Of a DNA stretch of 64,000 nt, positions 1 through 8,024 are shown in pieces (the first letter of the stretch is position 1; the number at the start of each line of letters is the position of its first letter). The stretch is from Dorea sp. AF36-15AT (GTDB lineage: Bacteria; Bacillota; Clostridia; Lachnospirales; Lachnospiraceae). Below the pieces are notes generated by a model, which saw nothing but the letters and a program-made list of their open reading frames with translations, searched no databases and was not told where the DNA came from. The stretch spans positions 63,196 to 127,195 of the forward strand of contig NZ_QUDV01000009.1 of assembly GCF_003477705.1 (NCBI RefSeq), written 5' to 3'. The translations under genes were made by a program, and so were the position numbers.

Positions 1-187
1 ATGATGTGTTGCAAGCAGCTGATTTGTAATCATCAGCTCTACCTGCGATTGACGTGGTCAATCTTACTGAATTGAGCCACATCGGCATGATGTGTTGCAA
101 GCAGCTGATTTGTAATCAGTAGCTCTGCCTGCGATTGACGTGGTCAATCTTACTGAATTGAGCCACATCGGCATGATGTGTTGCAAG
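1..187. repeat. 86-bp tandem repeat array (two full units plus a partial one)
   Basis: Units occupy 1-86 and 87-172, and a third begins at 173 and breaks off after 15 bases. The first starts at the window edge, so the array probably extends to the left. The units differ only around the second hairpin (near 31-43 of the unit). Each unit can form three hairpins: CACATC/GATGTG across the unit junction, AGCTGAT/ATCAGCT, and GATTGAC-GTG-GTCAATC. Pieces resemble a tRNA-Thr(UGU). The minus-strand GCCGATGTGGCTCAAT looks like a tRNA-Thr 5' end, and CTGATTTGTAATCAG looks like its anticodon arm, but in the opposite orientation. No T-arm or matching 3' acceptor is visible, so I do not call it a tRNA gene. 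Confidence 0.8.
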
Positions 188-206
188 ATTGAATTCTTCA
201 ATCAAA

Positions 207-278
207 TGACTCCACCGGGAATCGAACCCGGGTTACCGCCGTGAAAGGGCGATGTCTTGACCGCTTGACCATGGAGCC
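207..278 (-). tRNA. tRNA-Glu (anticodon UUC)
   Basis: The minus strand folds as a canonical cloverleaf of 72 nt. The acceptor is GGCTCCA paired with TGGAGTC (one G-U pair) plus discriminator A. The anticodon loop reads CTTTCAC, with TTC in the anticodon position, and the T-arm contains GGGTTCGAATCCC. CCA is not encoded. The tandem repeat starts about 20 bases beyond its 3' end. Confidence 0.95.
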
Positions 279-313
279 TTATGCTATCACCACTTCCATG
301 GTGACCGCATTTA

Positions 314-342
314 ATGTTAGCATACTGTTTTAAAATATGCAA
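314..342 (-). promoter_or_regulatory. Promoter of tRNA-Glu
   Basis: On the minus strand there is a -35 TTGCAT, a 17-base spacer and a -10 TAACAT, placing initiation about 30 bases before the tRNA. Confidence 0.6.
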
Positions 343-362
343 GCTTTTTTTGAAATTTATTA

Positions 363-848
363 TTATTTTTGATCGTAAATTTTAGGTTCTACCGTTTTGT
401 TTTCAAAATCTATAAAAAGCTGGAATGCGTAACCCTCATCACTGGTATCCCAGATTTCCACATACTTTGGCTCTATTTCAATCAGGATTTCTGTATCTTC
501 ATGACTGTATTTGTTATAACTTTCCCACAGATGTTCTTTATATCCTTTTTCAAAACGTCTGTCTGGCTCATCTACCACCAATCCTTTATTAATTGCAATT
601 CCTTCCACCTGTACTCCACTCCAGCACAATGCTACATGCGGATTTTCCAGAAGCTGTTTTGTTTTCCGGAAATTCTTGTCTGTCTTAAACCAGATTTTCT
701 CATCATAAAACAGGCAGCTTACGTTTCTTACCATTACATAGTCATTCACGCTGGAAGCCAAAGCCATAATCTTCCAGTCTCCCAGCATTTCAAACATTCT
801 TTCAACAGCCTGTTCGTATGTAATGTCTTTTTCTAATGTAAATTTCAT
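363..848 (-). CDS. Pyridoxamine 5'-phosphate oxidase family (FMN-binding split barrel) protein
   Basis: This 161-residue protein has the PNPOx-like split-barrel pattern common in anaerobe proteins of unknown substrate. There is an N-terminal helix, strands around KIMALASSVNDYVMVRNVS, and the conserved stretch WFKTDKNFRKTKQLLENPHVALCW, which in relatives contributes to FMN binding and dimerisation. Such proteins are usually cytoplasmic dimers binding FMN or a related cofactor. It has a start with a GGAG-type ribosome site (AGGAGATTAGGG before ATG) and lies directly downstream of the riboflavin transporter gene with a 14-base gap, so it may share the FMN-riboswitch transcript. That placement fits a flavin-dependent protein. 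The true substrate cannot be read from the sequence. Confidence 0.75.
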   Translation of the reverse strand: MKFTLEKDITYEQAVERMFEMLGDWKIMALASSVNDYVMVRNVSCLFYDEKIWFKTDKNFRKTKQLLENPHVALCWSGVQVEGIAINKGLVVDEPDRRFEKGYKEHLWESYNKYSHEDTEILIEIEPKYVEIWDTSDEGYAFQLFIDFENKTVEPKIYDQK

Positions 849-862
849 CCCTAATCTCCTCT

Positions 863-1456
863 TTATCTGTTAATGATTCCTCTTATCACACCACTTAATC
901 TCTTATAAATAATAAATGTAACCACCGATGTTGCCCCATATTTGATCAGATTAAATGGAAGCAGTCCAAAAATAACAAGGCTTACCGTATCCTTCATGGC
1001 TGGATTGACAGCATTACACATTGCAATAATATCACCCATGGACATACCGAATAATTTCACATAAAACGGTATAATAAGATATAAATTAGTAAGAACTGCA
1101 ACTACTGCTACCGCACAGCAGCTGACAGCCATTCCGAGAGCAGCACTTTTTCTTGTCTTCTTTCTGTGATAAATAAACACTGCCGGCAACACATAAGCAG
1201 AACTTAACAGAAAATTCTGCAGTTCTCCGGTACCAAGCGACATCGTTCCCTGCATCACAAGCTGAAGCAATATCTTCACAACGATAATGCACAGTGCTTC
1301 TACCGGTCCAAACATTAGACCTCCCATAATCTCCATCACACCAGACAGATCAAACGAAAGAAATGGCGGCATAAATGGAATCGGGAATCGCATAAGCATA
1401 AGTACTGCACTGACAGCTCCCATAAGACCTATAAATGCAATCTTTTTCACCTTCAT
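863..1456 (-). CDS. ribU: Riboflavin ECF transporter substrate-binding (S) component, RibU-like
   Basis: The gene encodes a hydrophobic protein of about 197 residues with five to six membrane segments. It has the RibU signature near the N-terminus (FPIPFMPPFLSFDLS), followed by EIMGGLMFGP and a C-terminal LLPFNLIKYG segment. RibU binds riboflavin and works with a shared energizing EcfA/A'/T module, which is not in this window. An FMN riboswitch just upstream strongly supports the substrate. The reading frame is open upstream to 1549, but that ATG lies inside the riboswitch terminator hairpin. I prefer the ATG at 1456, which gives a typical MKVKKIAFIGLMGAV start, although its ribosome site is weak. 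The frame overlaps no other real gene. Confidence 0.85.
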   Translation of the reverse strand: MKVKKIAFIGLMGAVSAVLMLMRFPIPFMPPFLSFDLSGVMEIMGGLMFGPVEALCIIVVKILLQLVMQGTMSLGTGELQNFLLSSAYVLPAVFIYHRKKTRKSAALGMAVSCCAVAVVAVLTNLYLIIPFYVKLFGMSMGDIIAMCNAVNPAMKDTVSLVIFGLLPFNLIKYGATSVVTFIIYKRLSGVIRGIINR

Positions 1457-1530
1457 CCTCGATGCGCTGTGTACCTGATTACTTACTGTTGTTACTTCTT
1501 GTTCATTTCCGTTTATATCGGATCCTCCTA

Positions 1531-1561
1531 TAAAAATAACCCGGAACATCTACGCTCCGGG
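1531..1561 (-). terminator. FMN-riboswitch expression-platform terminator
   Basis: On the minus strand the stem CCCGGA / TCCGGG encloses a ten-base loop and is followed by TTATTTTT. It lies between the aptamer and ribU, as expected for transcription-attenuation control. A good AGGAGG follows at 1524-1529. Confidence 0.8.
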
Positions 1562-1580
1562 CTTTATTTTTGCAGAAAAT

Positions 1581-1700
1581 GTCTTTTCTCATCCGGACTG
1601 TACCGTCGGTTCTGGAATTCCATAAAGGTCACCAGATCAGCCGCTCTCGCGGGTCATGGACTATACCATCGGTAGGGACTCTCACCCTGCCACAAAGACT
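1581..1700 (-). promoter_or_regulatory. FMN riboswitch (RFN element) aptamer
   Basis: On the minus strand the conserved RFN blocks appear in order. The P1 strand GTCTTT is followed by GGCAGGGTGAGAGTCCCTACC, GGTATAGTCC, GACCCGCGAGAGCGGCTGAT, GGTGACC...CCAGAACCGACGGTACAGTC and CCGGATGAGA, then the closing P1 strand AAAGAC. FMN binding is expected to favour the downstream terminator and shut off ribU. Confidence 0.93.
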
Positions 1701-1751
1701 TATTGATTCTATATCGAGTTGTAATTGCAGTAACATTATCTGTTGAGATTT

Positions 1752-1780
1752 ATTATATACTTTTCTGACACAGCTGTAAA
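1752..1780 (-). promoter_or_regulatory. Promoter of the FMN-riboswitch/ribU transcript
   Basis: The minus strand shows -35 TTTACA, a 17-base spacer and a perfect -10 TATAAT about 45 bases before the aptamer. Confidence 0.7.
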
Positions 1781-1834
1781 TATTATTTATTATTTTTTGA
1801 ATTTTTGGGAATATTTTGAAATTTTTGAAAGGAA

Positions 1835-1863
1835 TTGTTTTTATAAATGTATCATGGTATAAT
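1835..1863 (+). promoter_or_regulatory. Promoter of the dicarboxylate/amino acid symporter gene
   Basis: The -35 TTGTTT and a perfect -10 TATAAT are separated by 17 bases. Predicted initiation near 1870 is only a few bases before the hairpin at 1876. Confidence 0.65.
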
Positions 1864-1875
1864 TAATCGTCAACG

Positions 1876-1907
1876 GAGACATTGCAGTAGGCGCAGTGTC
1901 TCTTTTT
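1876..1907 (+). terminator. Terminator-like leader hairpin upstream of the symporter gene
   Basis: GAGACATTGC and GCAGTGTCTC form a ten-pair stem with one G-U pair, followed by five T. It sits between the predicted start site (about 1870) and the ribosome site at 1912-1917. It could attenuate transcription or act as a 5' stabilising hairpin. Confidence 0.55.
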
Positions 1908-1927
1908 CAAAGAGAGGAATTGATAAA

Positions 1928-3157
1928 ATGAAAGAAAAGAAAAAAATGTCTTTGGCCATGCAGATATTTATTGCACTTGTACTGGCCATCATTGCAGGAT
2001 TACTCTTGCAGAGTCACGCAGACTTTGCCGAATCCTACATCAAACCCTTCGGAACGATATTCTTGAACCTTGTTAAATTCATCGTCGTTCCTATTGTATT
2101 ATTCTCCATCATGTGCGGTATCATTTCTATGAGTGATATCAAAAAGGTGGGCGCCATTGGTCTGAAAACGGTTATTTTCTATCTTTGCACGACTGCATTT
2201 GCTGTTACGATCGGTCTGATCGGCGGTAATCTTTTTAAAAGTCTGTTCCCGGTAGTTGCTACTACGGATCTGACTTATGAAGCAACCGAAGCCACATCCT
2301 TTATGGATACACTTGTGAATATGTTCCCATCCAACTTCGTATCTCCTATGGTAGAAGCTAACATGCTGCAGATCATCGTCATGGCTGTTCTTCTTGGATT
2401 TGCGATTATCCTTGTAGGTGAGAAAAATATCCGTGTAGTAAATGCATTCAACGATCTAAATGACATTTTTATGAAATGTATGGAAATGATTCTGAAGCTG
2501 TCACCGATCGGTGTCTTCTGTTTACTGTGCCCGGTCATCGCATCCAACGGACCTGCTATTATCGGTTCTCTTGCAATGGTGCTTCTGGCAGCATATATTT
2601 GTTACATTGTACATGCAGTATTCGTGTACTCACTGACGGTAAAAACTATGGGCGGTTTAAGTCCACTGAAATTCTTTAAAGGCATGCTTCCGGCAATCAT
2701 GTTTGCATTTTCCAGTGCATCTTCTGTAGGAACTCTGCCGATCAACATGGAGTGCACTGAAAAGCTCGGTGCCAGACGAGAAGTTGCTTCTTTCGTACTG
2801 CCTCTGGGAGCAACGATCAACATGGACGGTACAGCCATTTACCAGGGTGTCTGTGCTATCTTCATTGCTTCCTGCTACGGCATCCAGCTCACTCTTCCAC
2901 AGATGTTGACCATCGTTCTTACCGCTACACTGGCATCTATCGGAACCGCCGGAGTACCGGGTGCAGGTATGGTCATGCTGGCTATGGTACTTACTTCTGT
3001 TGGTCTTCCTGTTGATGGCATTGCTTTGGTAGCCGGAGTAGACCGTATCTTTGATATGGGACGTACAACCGTCAACATCACCGGTGATGCAGCCTGTACC
3101 GTCATTGTCTCCCATCTGGAGGCAAAGCGTGAAGCGCGCAAAACCACAAATAATTAA
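1928..3157 (+). CDS. Dicarboxylate/amino acid:cation symporter (DAACS family)
   Basis: The 409-residue membrane protein matches the glutamate/aspartate/C4-dicarboxylate symporter fold. It starts MKEKKKMSLAMQIFIALVLA, has about eight membrane segments, the serine-rich re-entrant hairpin FAFSSASSVGTLPINM, and the second hairpin region with LGATINMDGTAIYQGV and GTAGVPGAGM. The NMDGT and GVPGAG motifs are the family's cation- and substrate-binding signatures. The protein moves acidic amino acids or related substrates in with Na+ or H+. The exact substrate (glutamate, aspartate, serine/threonine or C4 acids) cannot be settled by eye. The frame is open from 1847, but the ATG at 1928 has a proper AGAGAGG site 10 bases before it and matches the usual length. 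It is monocistronic with a terminator downstream. Confidence 0.92.
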   Translation: MKEKKKMSLAMQIFIALVLAIIAGLLLQSHADFAESYIKPFGTIFLNLVKFIVVPIVLFSIMCGIISMSDIKKVGAIGLKTVIFYLCTTAFAVTIGLIGGNLFKSLFPVVATTDLTYEATEATSFMDTLVNMFPSNFVSPMVEANMLQIIVMAVLLGFAIILVGEKNIRVVNAFNDLNDIFMKCMEMILKLSPIGVFCLLCPVIASNGPAIIGSLAMVLLAAYICYIVHAVFVYSLTVKTMGGLSPLKFFKGMLPAIMFAFSSASSVGTLPINMECTEKLGARREVASFVLPLGATINMDGTAIYQGVCAIFIASCYGIQLTLPQMLTIVLTATLASIGTAGVPGAGMVMLAMVLTSVGLPVDGIALVAGVDRIFDMGRTTVNITGDAACTVIVSHLEAKREARKTTNN

Positions 3158-3189
3158 AACAAATACACCAATCTTTTAAGCTCTATCAC

Positions 3190-3240
3190 AAAACCGATGA
3201 TTCAGACATTTATATCAAATGTCTTTACCATCGGTTTTTT
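3190..3240. terminator. Bidirectional intrinsic terminator
   Basis: Nested stems AAACCGATG/CATCGGTTT and AGACATTT/AAATGTCT are followed by TTTTTT on the plus strand. They separate the symporter gene from the converging ABC exporter genes. Confidence 0.85.
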
Positions 3241-3269
3241 GTATATATCGTATATATCTATTTAACTTT

Positions 3270-5120
3270 TTAAGCTACCACATCTTCAAACTGTGAGTTA
3301 TACAGGTTTGCATAGAAGCCACCCGCTGCCAGCAGATCTTCATGATTGCCCTGTTCGATAATATCTCCGTCTTTCATAACAAGGATCAGATCTGCATCCC
3401 GGATTGTAGACAATCTGTGTGCAATAACAAAACTTGTCCTGCCCTTCATCAGGTTATCCATCGCTTTCTGAATCTCAATCTCTGTTCTGGTATCTACAGA
3501 CGAAGTCGCCTCATCCAGAATCAGTATCTTATTATCTGCCAGTATCGCTCTCGCAATCGTCAGAAGCTGCTTCTGTCCCTGAGATACATTACTTGCATCC
3601 TCATTCAGTTCCATCTGATAGCCACCCGGCAGTGTCTTAATAAAATGATGTGCTCTCGCTGCTTTTGCTGCCGCAATAACCTCTTCATCCGTTGCATCCA
3701 ACCGTCCGTAACGGATATTCTCCATAATTGTGCCTTTAAACAGCCAGGTATCCTGTAATACCATTCCAAATGCGTCCCTCAGCTCTCTCCGGTTGAAATC
3801 TCTGATATCATGATCATTCAAACGGATGGATCCACTGTTCACATCATAGAAACGCATCAGCAGTTTAACCATCGTTGTCTTACCAGCACCGGTAGGTCCC
3901 ACAATTGCAATCTTCTGTCCCGGTTTAACCTTTGCACTGAAGTCATGGATAATCACCTGCTCCGGATTATAACCAAACTTCACATGTTCAAAACTTACCT
4001 CCCCAGTTACCTGAGCAATATCAGCCGGATGTTCCGCAATCTGCACTTCCTCTTCTTCTCCAAGGAACTCAAATACTCGCTCAGATGCTGCAGACATAGA
4101 CTGCACCATATTGATTACCTGTGCGATCTGCTGGATCGGCTGTGTAAAGTTCTTGACATACTGGATAAACGCCTGAATATCGCCAATCGTAATCACACCC
4201 CTGATTGCCAGAAGTCCTCCTGTCAATGCGACACATGCATATCCCAGATTACCGACAAACATCATAATCGGATGCATCATTCCTGACAGAAACTGTGATT
4301 TCCATGCAGAATCATACAAAATATCATTCGTCTTTTCAAACTCTTCGATGGTTGCTTCTTCTCTGTTAAATGCTTTGATAACCATATGACCGCCATAGAC
4401 TTCTTCAACCTGACCATTGATATGTCCCAGATATTCCTGCTGTGAACGGAAGAACTTCTGTGACTTCTTCATCACCAGTCCGATCAGTCCCATAGAGATT
4501 GGCAGAATAATCAATGCGATCAGTGTCATTAACGGCGAAATACTGAGCATCATGATCAACACACCCACAAGCGTAGCCACAGACGTAATGATCGTGGTAA
4601 TACTCTGGTTAAGTCCCTGTCCCAGTGTATCTACATCATTCGTAATACGCGAAAGGACTTCGCCATAAGTACGGCTTTCAAAATACTTCATCGGCATGCG
4701 GTTGATCTTCTCAGAAATCTCTTTCCGCAATCTGTAACATACCTTCTGCGTGATACCAGTCATAATCCAGCCCTGAATAAAACTGAACAACGCACTGCAC
4801 AGATACAACACCAGTACAAACAGCAGGATCATTCCAATCTTCTGAAAATCAATACTTCCTGTTCCGCGTATCTTATTCATCAGTCCTTCTGAAAGAGCCG
4901 TTGTAGCCTTACCCAGAATCTTTGGTCCAGCTACTGTAAATACTGTTGAGCATGCCGCACAAATCATTACAACAAATATGCCAATCTTATATGTTGCCAT
5001 ATATTTTGCAAGCTGCTTAACAGATTTCTTCAGATTCTTTGGCTTCTCACCCGGCTGCATACCGTGTCCCATCGGTCCTCTGCGACGCTGCGTACGTGTA
5101 CGTTCCTGACTATTACTCAT
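3270..5120 (-). CDS. ABC exporter half-transporter (catalytic partner of a heterodimer)
   Basis: About 616 residues make a type IV ABC exporter half. Six membrane helices (roughly residues 40-340) precede a nucleotide-binding domain. That domain has Walker A GPTGAGKTT, a VSQGQKQ signature, Walker B ILILDEATSSVDT with the catalytic Glu present, and the switch His in VIAHRLST. The start at 5120 is chosen because ATGAGTAA overlaps the stop of the upstream gene and follows GAGGTG, whereas the in-frame start at 5150 would overlap further. With the next gene it should form a heterodimeric multidrug-type exporter like BmrCD or TM287/288. The MarR regulator heads the same operon. The substrate is unknown. 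Confidence 0.92.
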   Translation of the reverse strand: MSNSQERTRTQRRRGPMGHGMQPGEKPKNLKKSVKQLAKYMATYKIGIFVVMICAACSTVFTVAGPKILGKATTALSEGLMNKIRGTGSIDFQKIGMILLFVLVLYLCSALFSFIQGWIMTGITQKVCYRLRKEISEKINRMPMKYFESRTYGEVLSRITNDVDTLGQGLNQSITTIITSVATLVGVLIMMLSISPLMTLIALIILPISMGLIGLVMKKSQKFFRSQQEYLGHINGQVEEVYGGHMVIKAFNREEATIEEFEKTNDILYDSAWKSQFLSGMMHPIMMFVGNLGYACVALTGGLLAIRGVITIGDIQAFIQYVKNFTQPIQQIAQVINMVQSMSAASERVFEFLGEEEEVQIAEHPADIAQVTGEVSFEHVKFGYNPEQVIIHDFSAKVKPGQKIAIVGPTGAGKTTMVKLLMRFYDVNSGSIRLNDHDIRDFNRRELRDAFGMVLQDTWLFKGTIMENIRYGRLDATDEEVIAAAKAARAHHFIKTLPGGYQMELNEDASNVSQGQKQLLTIARAILADNKILILDEATSSVDTRTEIEIQKAMDNLMKGRTSFVIAHRLSTIRDADLILVMKDGDIIEQGNHEDLLAAGGFYANLYNSQFEDVVA

Positions 5121-7434
5121 TTCCGGACACCTCACTTTCTTCAAGTCCAAGCTCTCTTGCAGACAACTGAGACTTCGCTATCTGCTGATATACTTCACAT
5201 GTTTTCAACAACTCTTCATGTGTACCCTTGCCTACGACCTCTCCATCATCCAGAACCAGTATCTGTTCTGCATGCAGGATCGTACTGATCCGCTGGGCTA
5301 CAATGATCACAGTGCTGTCCTTTACATTTTCACCAAGAGCTTTCCGAAGTGCCGCATCTGTCTTCAGATCCAGCGCTGAGAAGCTGTCGTCAAACACAAA
5401 AATCTTCGGATCCTTTGCAATTGCTCTGGCGATTGCAAGACGCTGCTTCTGTCCACCAGACACATTGCTTCCACCTTGCGCAATCGCACTGTCATATCTG
5501 TCATCTTTTGTCTCAATGAACTCGGTCGCCTGTGCGATCTTGGCCGCCTTCGCAATCTCCTCATCTGTTGCTTCTTCTTTGCCAAACCGCAGGTTAGATG
5601 CGATCGTACCAGAGAACAACACTCCTTTCTGCGGCACAAATCCAATCTCCTCACGCAAATCTGACATCTTAATATTACGGATGTCTTTGCCATCCAGTGT
5701 GATCTTACCGCCGGTCACATCATAGAGCCGCGGGATCAGATTCACTAGCGTAGATTTACCGCATCCTGTGCTTCCGATAATAGCCGTCGTTTTGCCTGGT
5801 TCTGCGATAAAATCAATATCATGCAATACATCTTCTTCCGCTCCCGGATAGCGGAAATTCACATGGTCAAAGCGAATCACACCATTACGCTCTGTAACTG
5901 CTTCCGTCTGATCTGCATCATGAATAGAGGACTCTGTTACAATGACTTCATCAATACGCTCTGCTGCTACCGCTGCTCTCGGAAGCATAATAGAAAGCAT
6001 TGTCAGCATCAGGAATGACATAACAATCATCATCGCATAAGTGATAAAGGCTGTCATTGCACCTACCTGCATATCACCACTGTCAATTCTGTGTGCACCT
6101 ACCCATACAATGCTTATTGTAAGCACATTCATGATCAGCATCATACCAGGCATCATAAATGTCATAATGCGGTTGGTAAAAAGTGTCGTCTTAGTCAGGC
6201 TCCGATTCGCATCATCAAAACGTTCTTCCTCTTTCTTCTCTCGTCCGAATGCACGGATAACAGAAAGTCCTGTCAGGATTTCTCTGGATACCAGGTTGAT
6301 GTTATCCACCAGTTTCTGCATCAGTTTAAATTTCGGCATAGATGCGGATACCAATACCATTACATATCCAAGGATCACAATAATCGCCAGTGCGATCACC
6401 CAGCCCATTCCCGCTCCCGTCTTTATGACCTTCAGCACGCCACCGATACCAAGGATCGGTGCATATGCTACAATTCGCAGAAGCATCGTAGACACCATCT
6501 GAATCTGCTGAATATCATTGGTACTTCTGGTGATCAGGGATGCTGTTGAAAATCTGTCCATCTCTGCATTGGAGAACCTCACAACACGCTTAAATACTTT
6601 ATCTCTCAGATCTCTTCCGACACCCGCACCCACACGAGAAGCAAAGAAGCCTACCAGTACGGTAACAACTCCCATCAACAGTGCCATGCCAACCATTTTC
6701 AGTCCGGACATCCAGAGATAATCCTTCTGTACCTGATTGATATCCACACCTGCTGCCTTATCAGCAGATACTGCATAGGCAACTCCCATCGATTTCACCA
6801 GAGAGCTTCCCATTGCATCAATGGTATCTTCCATATCGTCGCGCATAGAAAAAATCTGGTCTTTTGTCATTGCGCCACTCTGCAACAACGCAGAAAATAC
6901 ACTGCGTACATCTACGCATTCTACCGTCTTTGTGTTACCGTCATCATCTTCTTTCTCCTGCATGAAACTCTCCAGTTCCATATGCATCATCTGACCAATT
7001 TGCTCAACTGACATGTCCGCAAGCTGTGCTGCATCCATCCCCATCTGAGCAGCAATGGATTTCTTAAACGCATCCACCTCCATCGTACTCATCTGATAAT
7101 TCATGATCAGCGGCACCGTCAGTTCTTCATCTGCCTGATTCAGCTTATCCTCTGACAGATCTTTCAATTCGTAATATCCGTCTTTCTCCTTATACAGATT
7201 CTTCCACACATCCGCTTCATCATCTGTCATAATAAACTGCGCCGTCTGCATTTCCTCTTCAGTTATCTTCTCCGGCACCACATGTTCCACACCGCTGTTC
7301 TGAATTCCTACATCGATAATGTCCGAAGTATACGACGGAAGTGCCAGATCACACATCGCCTGAACCACCAGCAGCGTAAGAATGATAATCACTGACTTCC
7401 AGTACGGAAGCATATTCTTCGCTATCTTACTCAT
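5113..7434 (-). CDS. ABC exporter half-transporter with large extracytoplasmic insert (degenerate ATP site partner)
   Basis: At 773 residues this is about 150 longer than its partner because about 200 residues (roughly 35-240, acidic and rich in Met, Glu and Asp) are inserted between the first and second membrane helices, so they should lie outside the cell. The C-terminal ATPase has GSTGCGKST, a canonical VSGGQKQRL signature and Walker B IFVFDDSFSALD. An Asp stands where the catalytic Glu should be, the normal mark of the degenerate site in heterodimeric exporters. It overlaps the MarR gene upstream by 8 bases and the partner gene downstream by 8 bases, implying translational coupling. Similar insert-bearing halves are common in Clostridia. 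The role of the insert is unknown. Confidence 0.92.
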   Translation of the reverse strand: MSKIAKNMLPYWKSVIIILTLLVVQAMCDLALPSYTSDIIDVGIQNSGVEHVVPEKITEEEMQTAQFIMTDDEADVWKNLYKEKDGYYELKDLSEDKLNQADEELTVPLIMNYQMSTMEVDAFKKSIAAQMGMDAAQLADMSVEQIGQMMHMELESFMQEKEDDDGNTKTVECVDVRSVFSALLQSGAMTKDQIFSMRDDMEDTIDAMGSSLVKSMGVAYAVSADKAAGVDINQVQKDYLWMSGLKMVGMALLMGVVTVLVGFFASRVGAGVGRDLRDKVFKRVVRFSNAEMDRFSTASLITRSTNDIQQIQMVSTMLLRIVAYAPILGIGGVLKVIKTGAGMGWVIALAIIVILGYVMVLVSASMPKFKLMQKLVDNINLVSREILTGLSVIRAFGREKKEEERFDDANRSLTKTTLFTNRIMTFMMPGMMLIMNVLTISIVWVGAHRIDSGDMQVGAMTAFITYAMMIVMSFLMLTMLSIMLPRAAVAAERIDEVIVTESSIHDADQTEAVTERNGVIRFDHVNFRYPGAEEDVLHDIDFIAEPGKTTAIIGSTGCGKSTLVNLIPRLYDVTGGKITLDGKDIRNIKMSDLREEIGFVPQKGVLFSGTIASNLRFGKEEATDEEIAKAAKIAQATEFIETKDDRYDSAIAQGGSNVSGGQKQRLAIARAIAKDPKIFVFDDSFSALDLKTDAALRKALGENVKDSTVIIVAQRISTILHAEQILVLDDGEVVGKGTHEELLKTCEVYQQIAKSQLSARELGLEESEVSGNE

Positions 7435-7933
7435 GCTCTTTTCCCTTTCTGCCTTTCCATTTTCTAGTCTCTATTTCTTTTTCTGCCACAGAATACAGTC
7501 TATTCATATACGTAATTAAACGTTCCATATCTCTGACATTCATGTGGTTCAATACAGTCCTGCCAAAATCCTGCATGATCTGCCTGCATTCTTCAACAGT
7601 CCTTTTCCCCTCTTCGGTAAGTTCTACACAGATATTTCTCCGGTCGTCCTTATCAATATGTCGCTCCACATATCCTCTTTCTTCCAGTCCGTGTAACGTC
7701 CTGGATACAGCAGACGAATGCAGCTTACACCTGCATGCCAGTTCGGAAATTACAACCTTTCCCTCGGAGCTCTTATCCCGGATCACATTCATGATCACGA
7801 ATTCCGACTGGCTGACATCCGGCATCATAGATGCCATATTCAGCTTCCGGAACTGATGGATTGTCTGAAAAAACTCCCTGTACAATTCATCCACTTCTAT
7901 GTTCACCTCGGTTCTCATTTGATTATTTAACAT
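7427..7933 (-). CDS. MarR family transcriptional regulator
   Basis: The 168-residue protein has the MarR winged-helix layout: an N-terminal dimerisation helix, ISELACRCKLHSSAVSRTLHGLEERGYVER as the recognition helix-turn-helix, and the wing DKDDRRNICVELTEEG with the conserved DxRR element. It is the first gene of the exporter operon and probably represses it until a toxic ligand binds. No clear ribosome site precedes the ATG at 7933. An internal GTG at 7894 has GAGGTG nine bases before it, so the start is uncertain. Confidence 0.88.
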   Translation of the reverse strand: MLNNQMRTEVNIEVDELYREFFQTIHQFRKLNMASMMPDVSQSEFVIMNVIRDKSSEGKVVISELACRCKLHSSAVSRTLHGLEERGYVERHIDKDDRRNICVELTEEGKRTVEECRQIMQDFGRTVLNHMNVRDMERLITYMNRLYSVAEKEIETRKWKGRKGKEHE

Positions 7934-7960
7934 TGTTATATATTAACATCTATAATTAAT

Positions 7961-8000
7961 AACACCGGCAAGTAACTCTGTCAAGCTAAATGCCGGTGTT
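7961..8000. repeat. Inverted repeat upstream of the MarR gene
   Basis: AACACCGGCA (7961-7970) and TGCCGGTGTT (7991-8000) are perfect ten-base inverted repeats 20 bases apart. They lie between the decayed gene ending at 8025 and the MarR start. The structure could be a terminator for the former or an operator for the latter; T-runs are modest on both sides. Confidence 0.55.
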
Positions 8001-8024
8001 TTATACTTTCTTAATTTTTATTTC

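Noticed and set aside
1..86. A functional tRNA of 86 nt (Leu/Ser/Tyr class) in the repeat unit
   Set aside because: The 5' acceptor-like sequence has no complementary 3' partner in the unit, no T-arm is seen, and the anticodon-like arm is in the opposite orientation.
1..187. CRISPR array at the left edge
   Set aside because: The 86-bp units are nearly identical over their whole length, so there is no repeat-spacer alternation.
1847..1927. N-terminal extension of the symporter gene beginning at the ATG at 1847
   Set aside because: This ATG lies before the predicted transcription start and the leader hairpin. The ATG at 1928 has a proper ribosome site and gives the normal family length.
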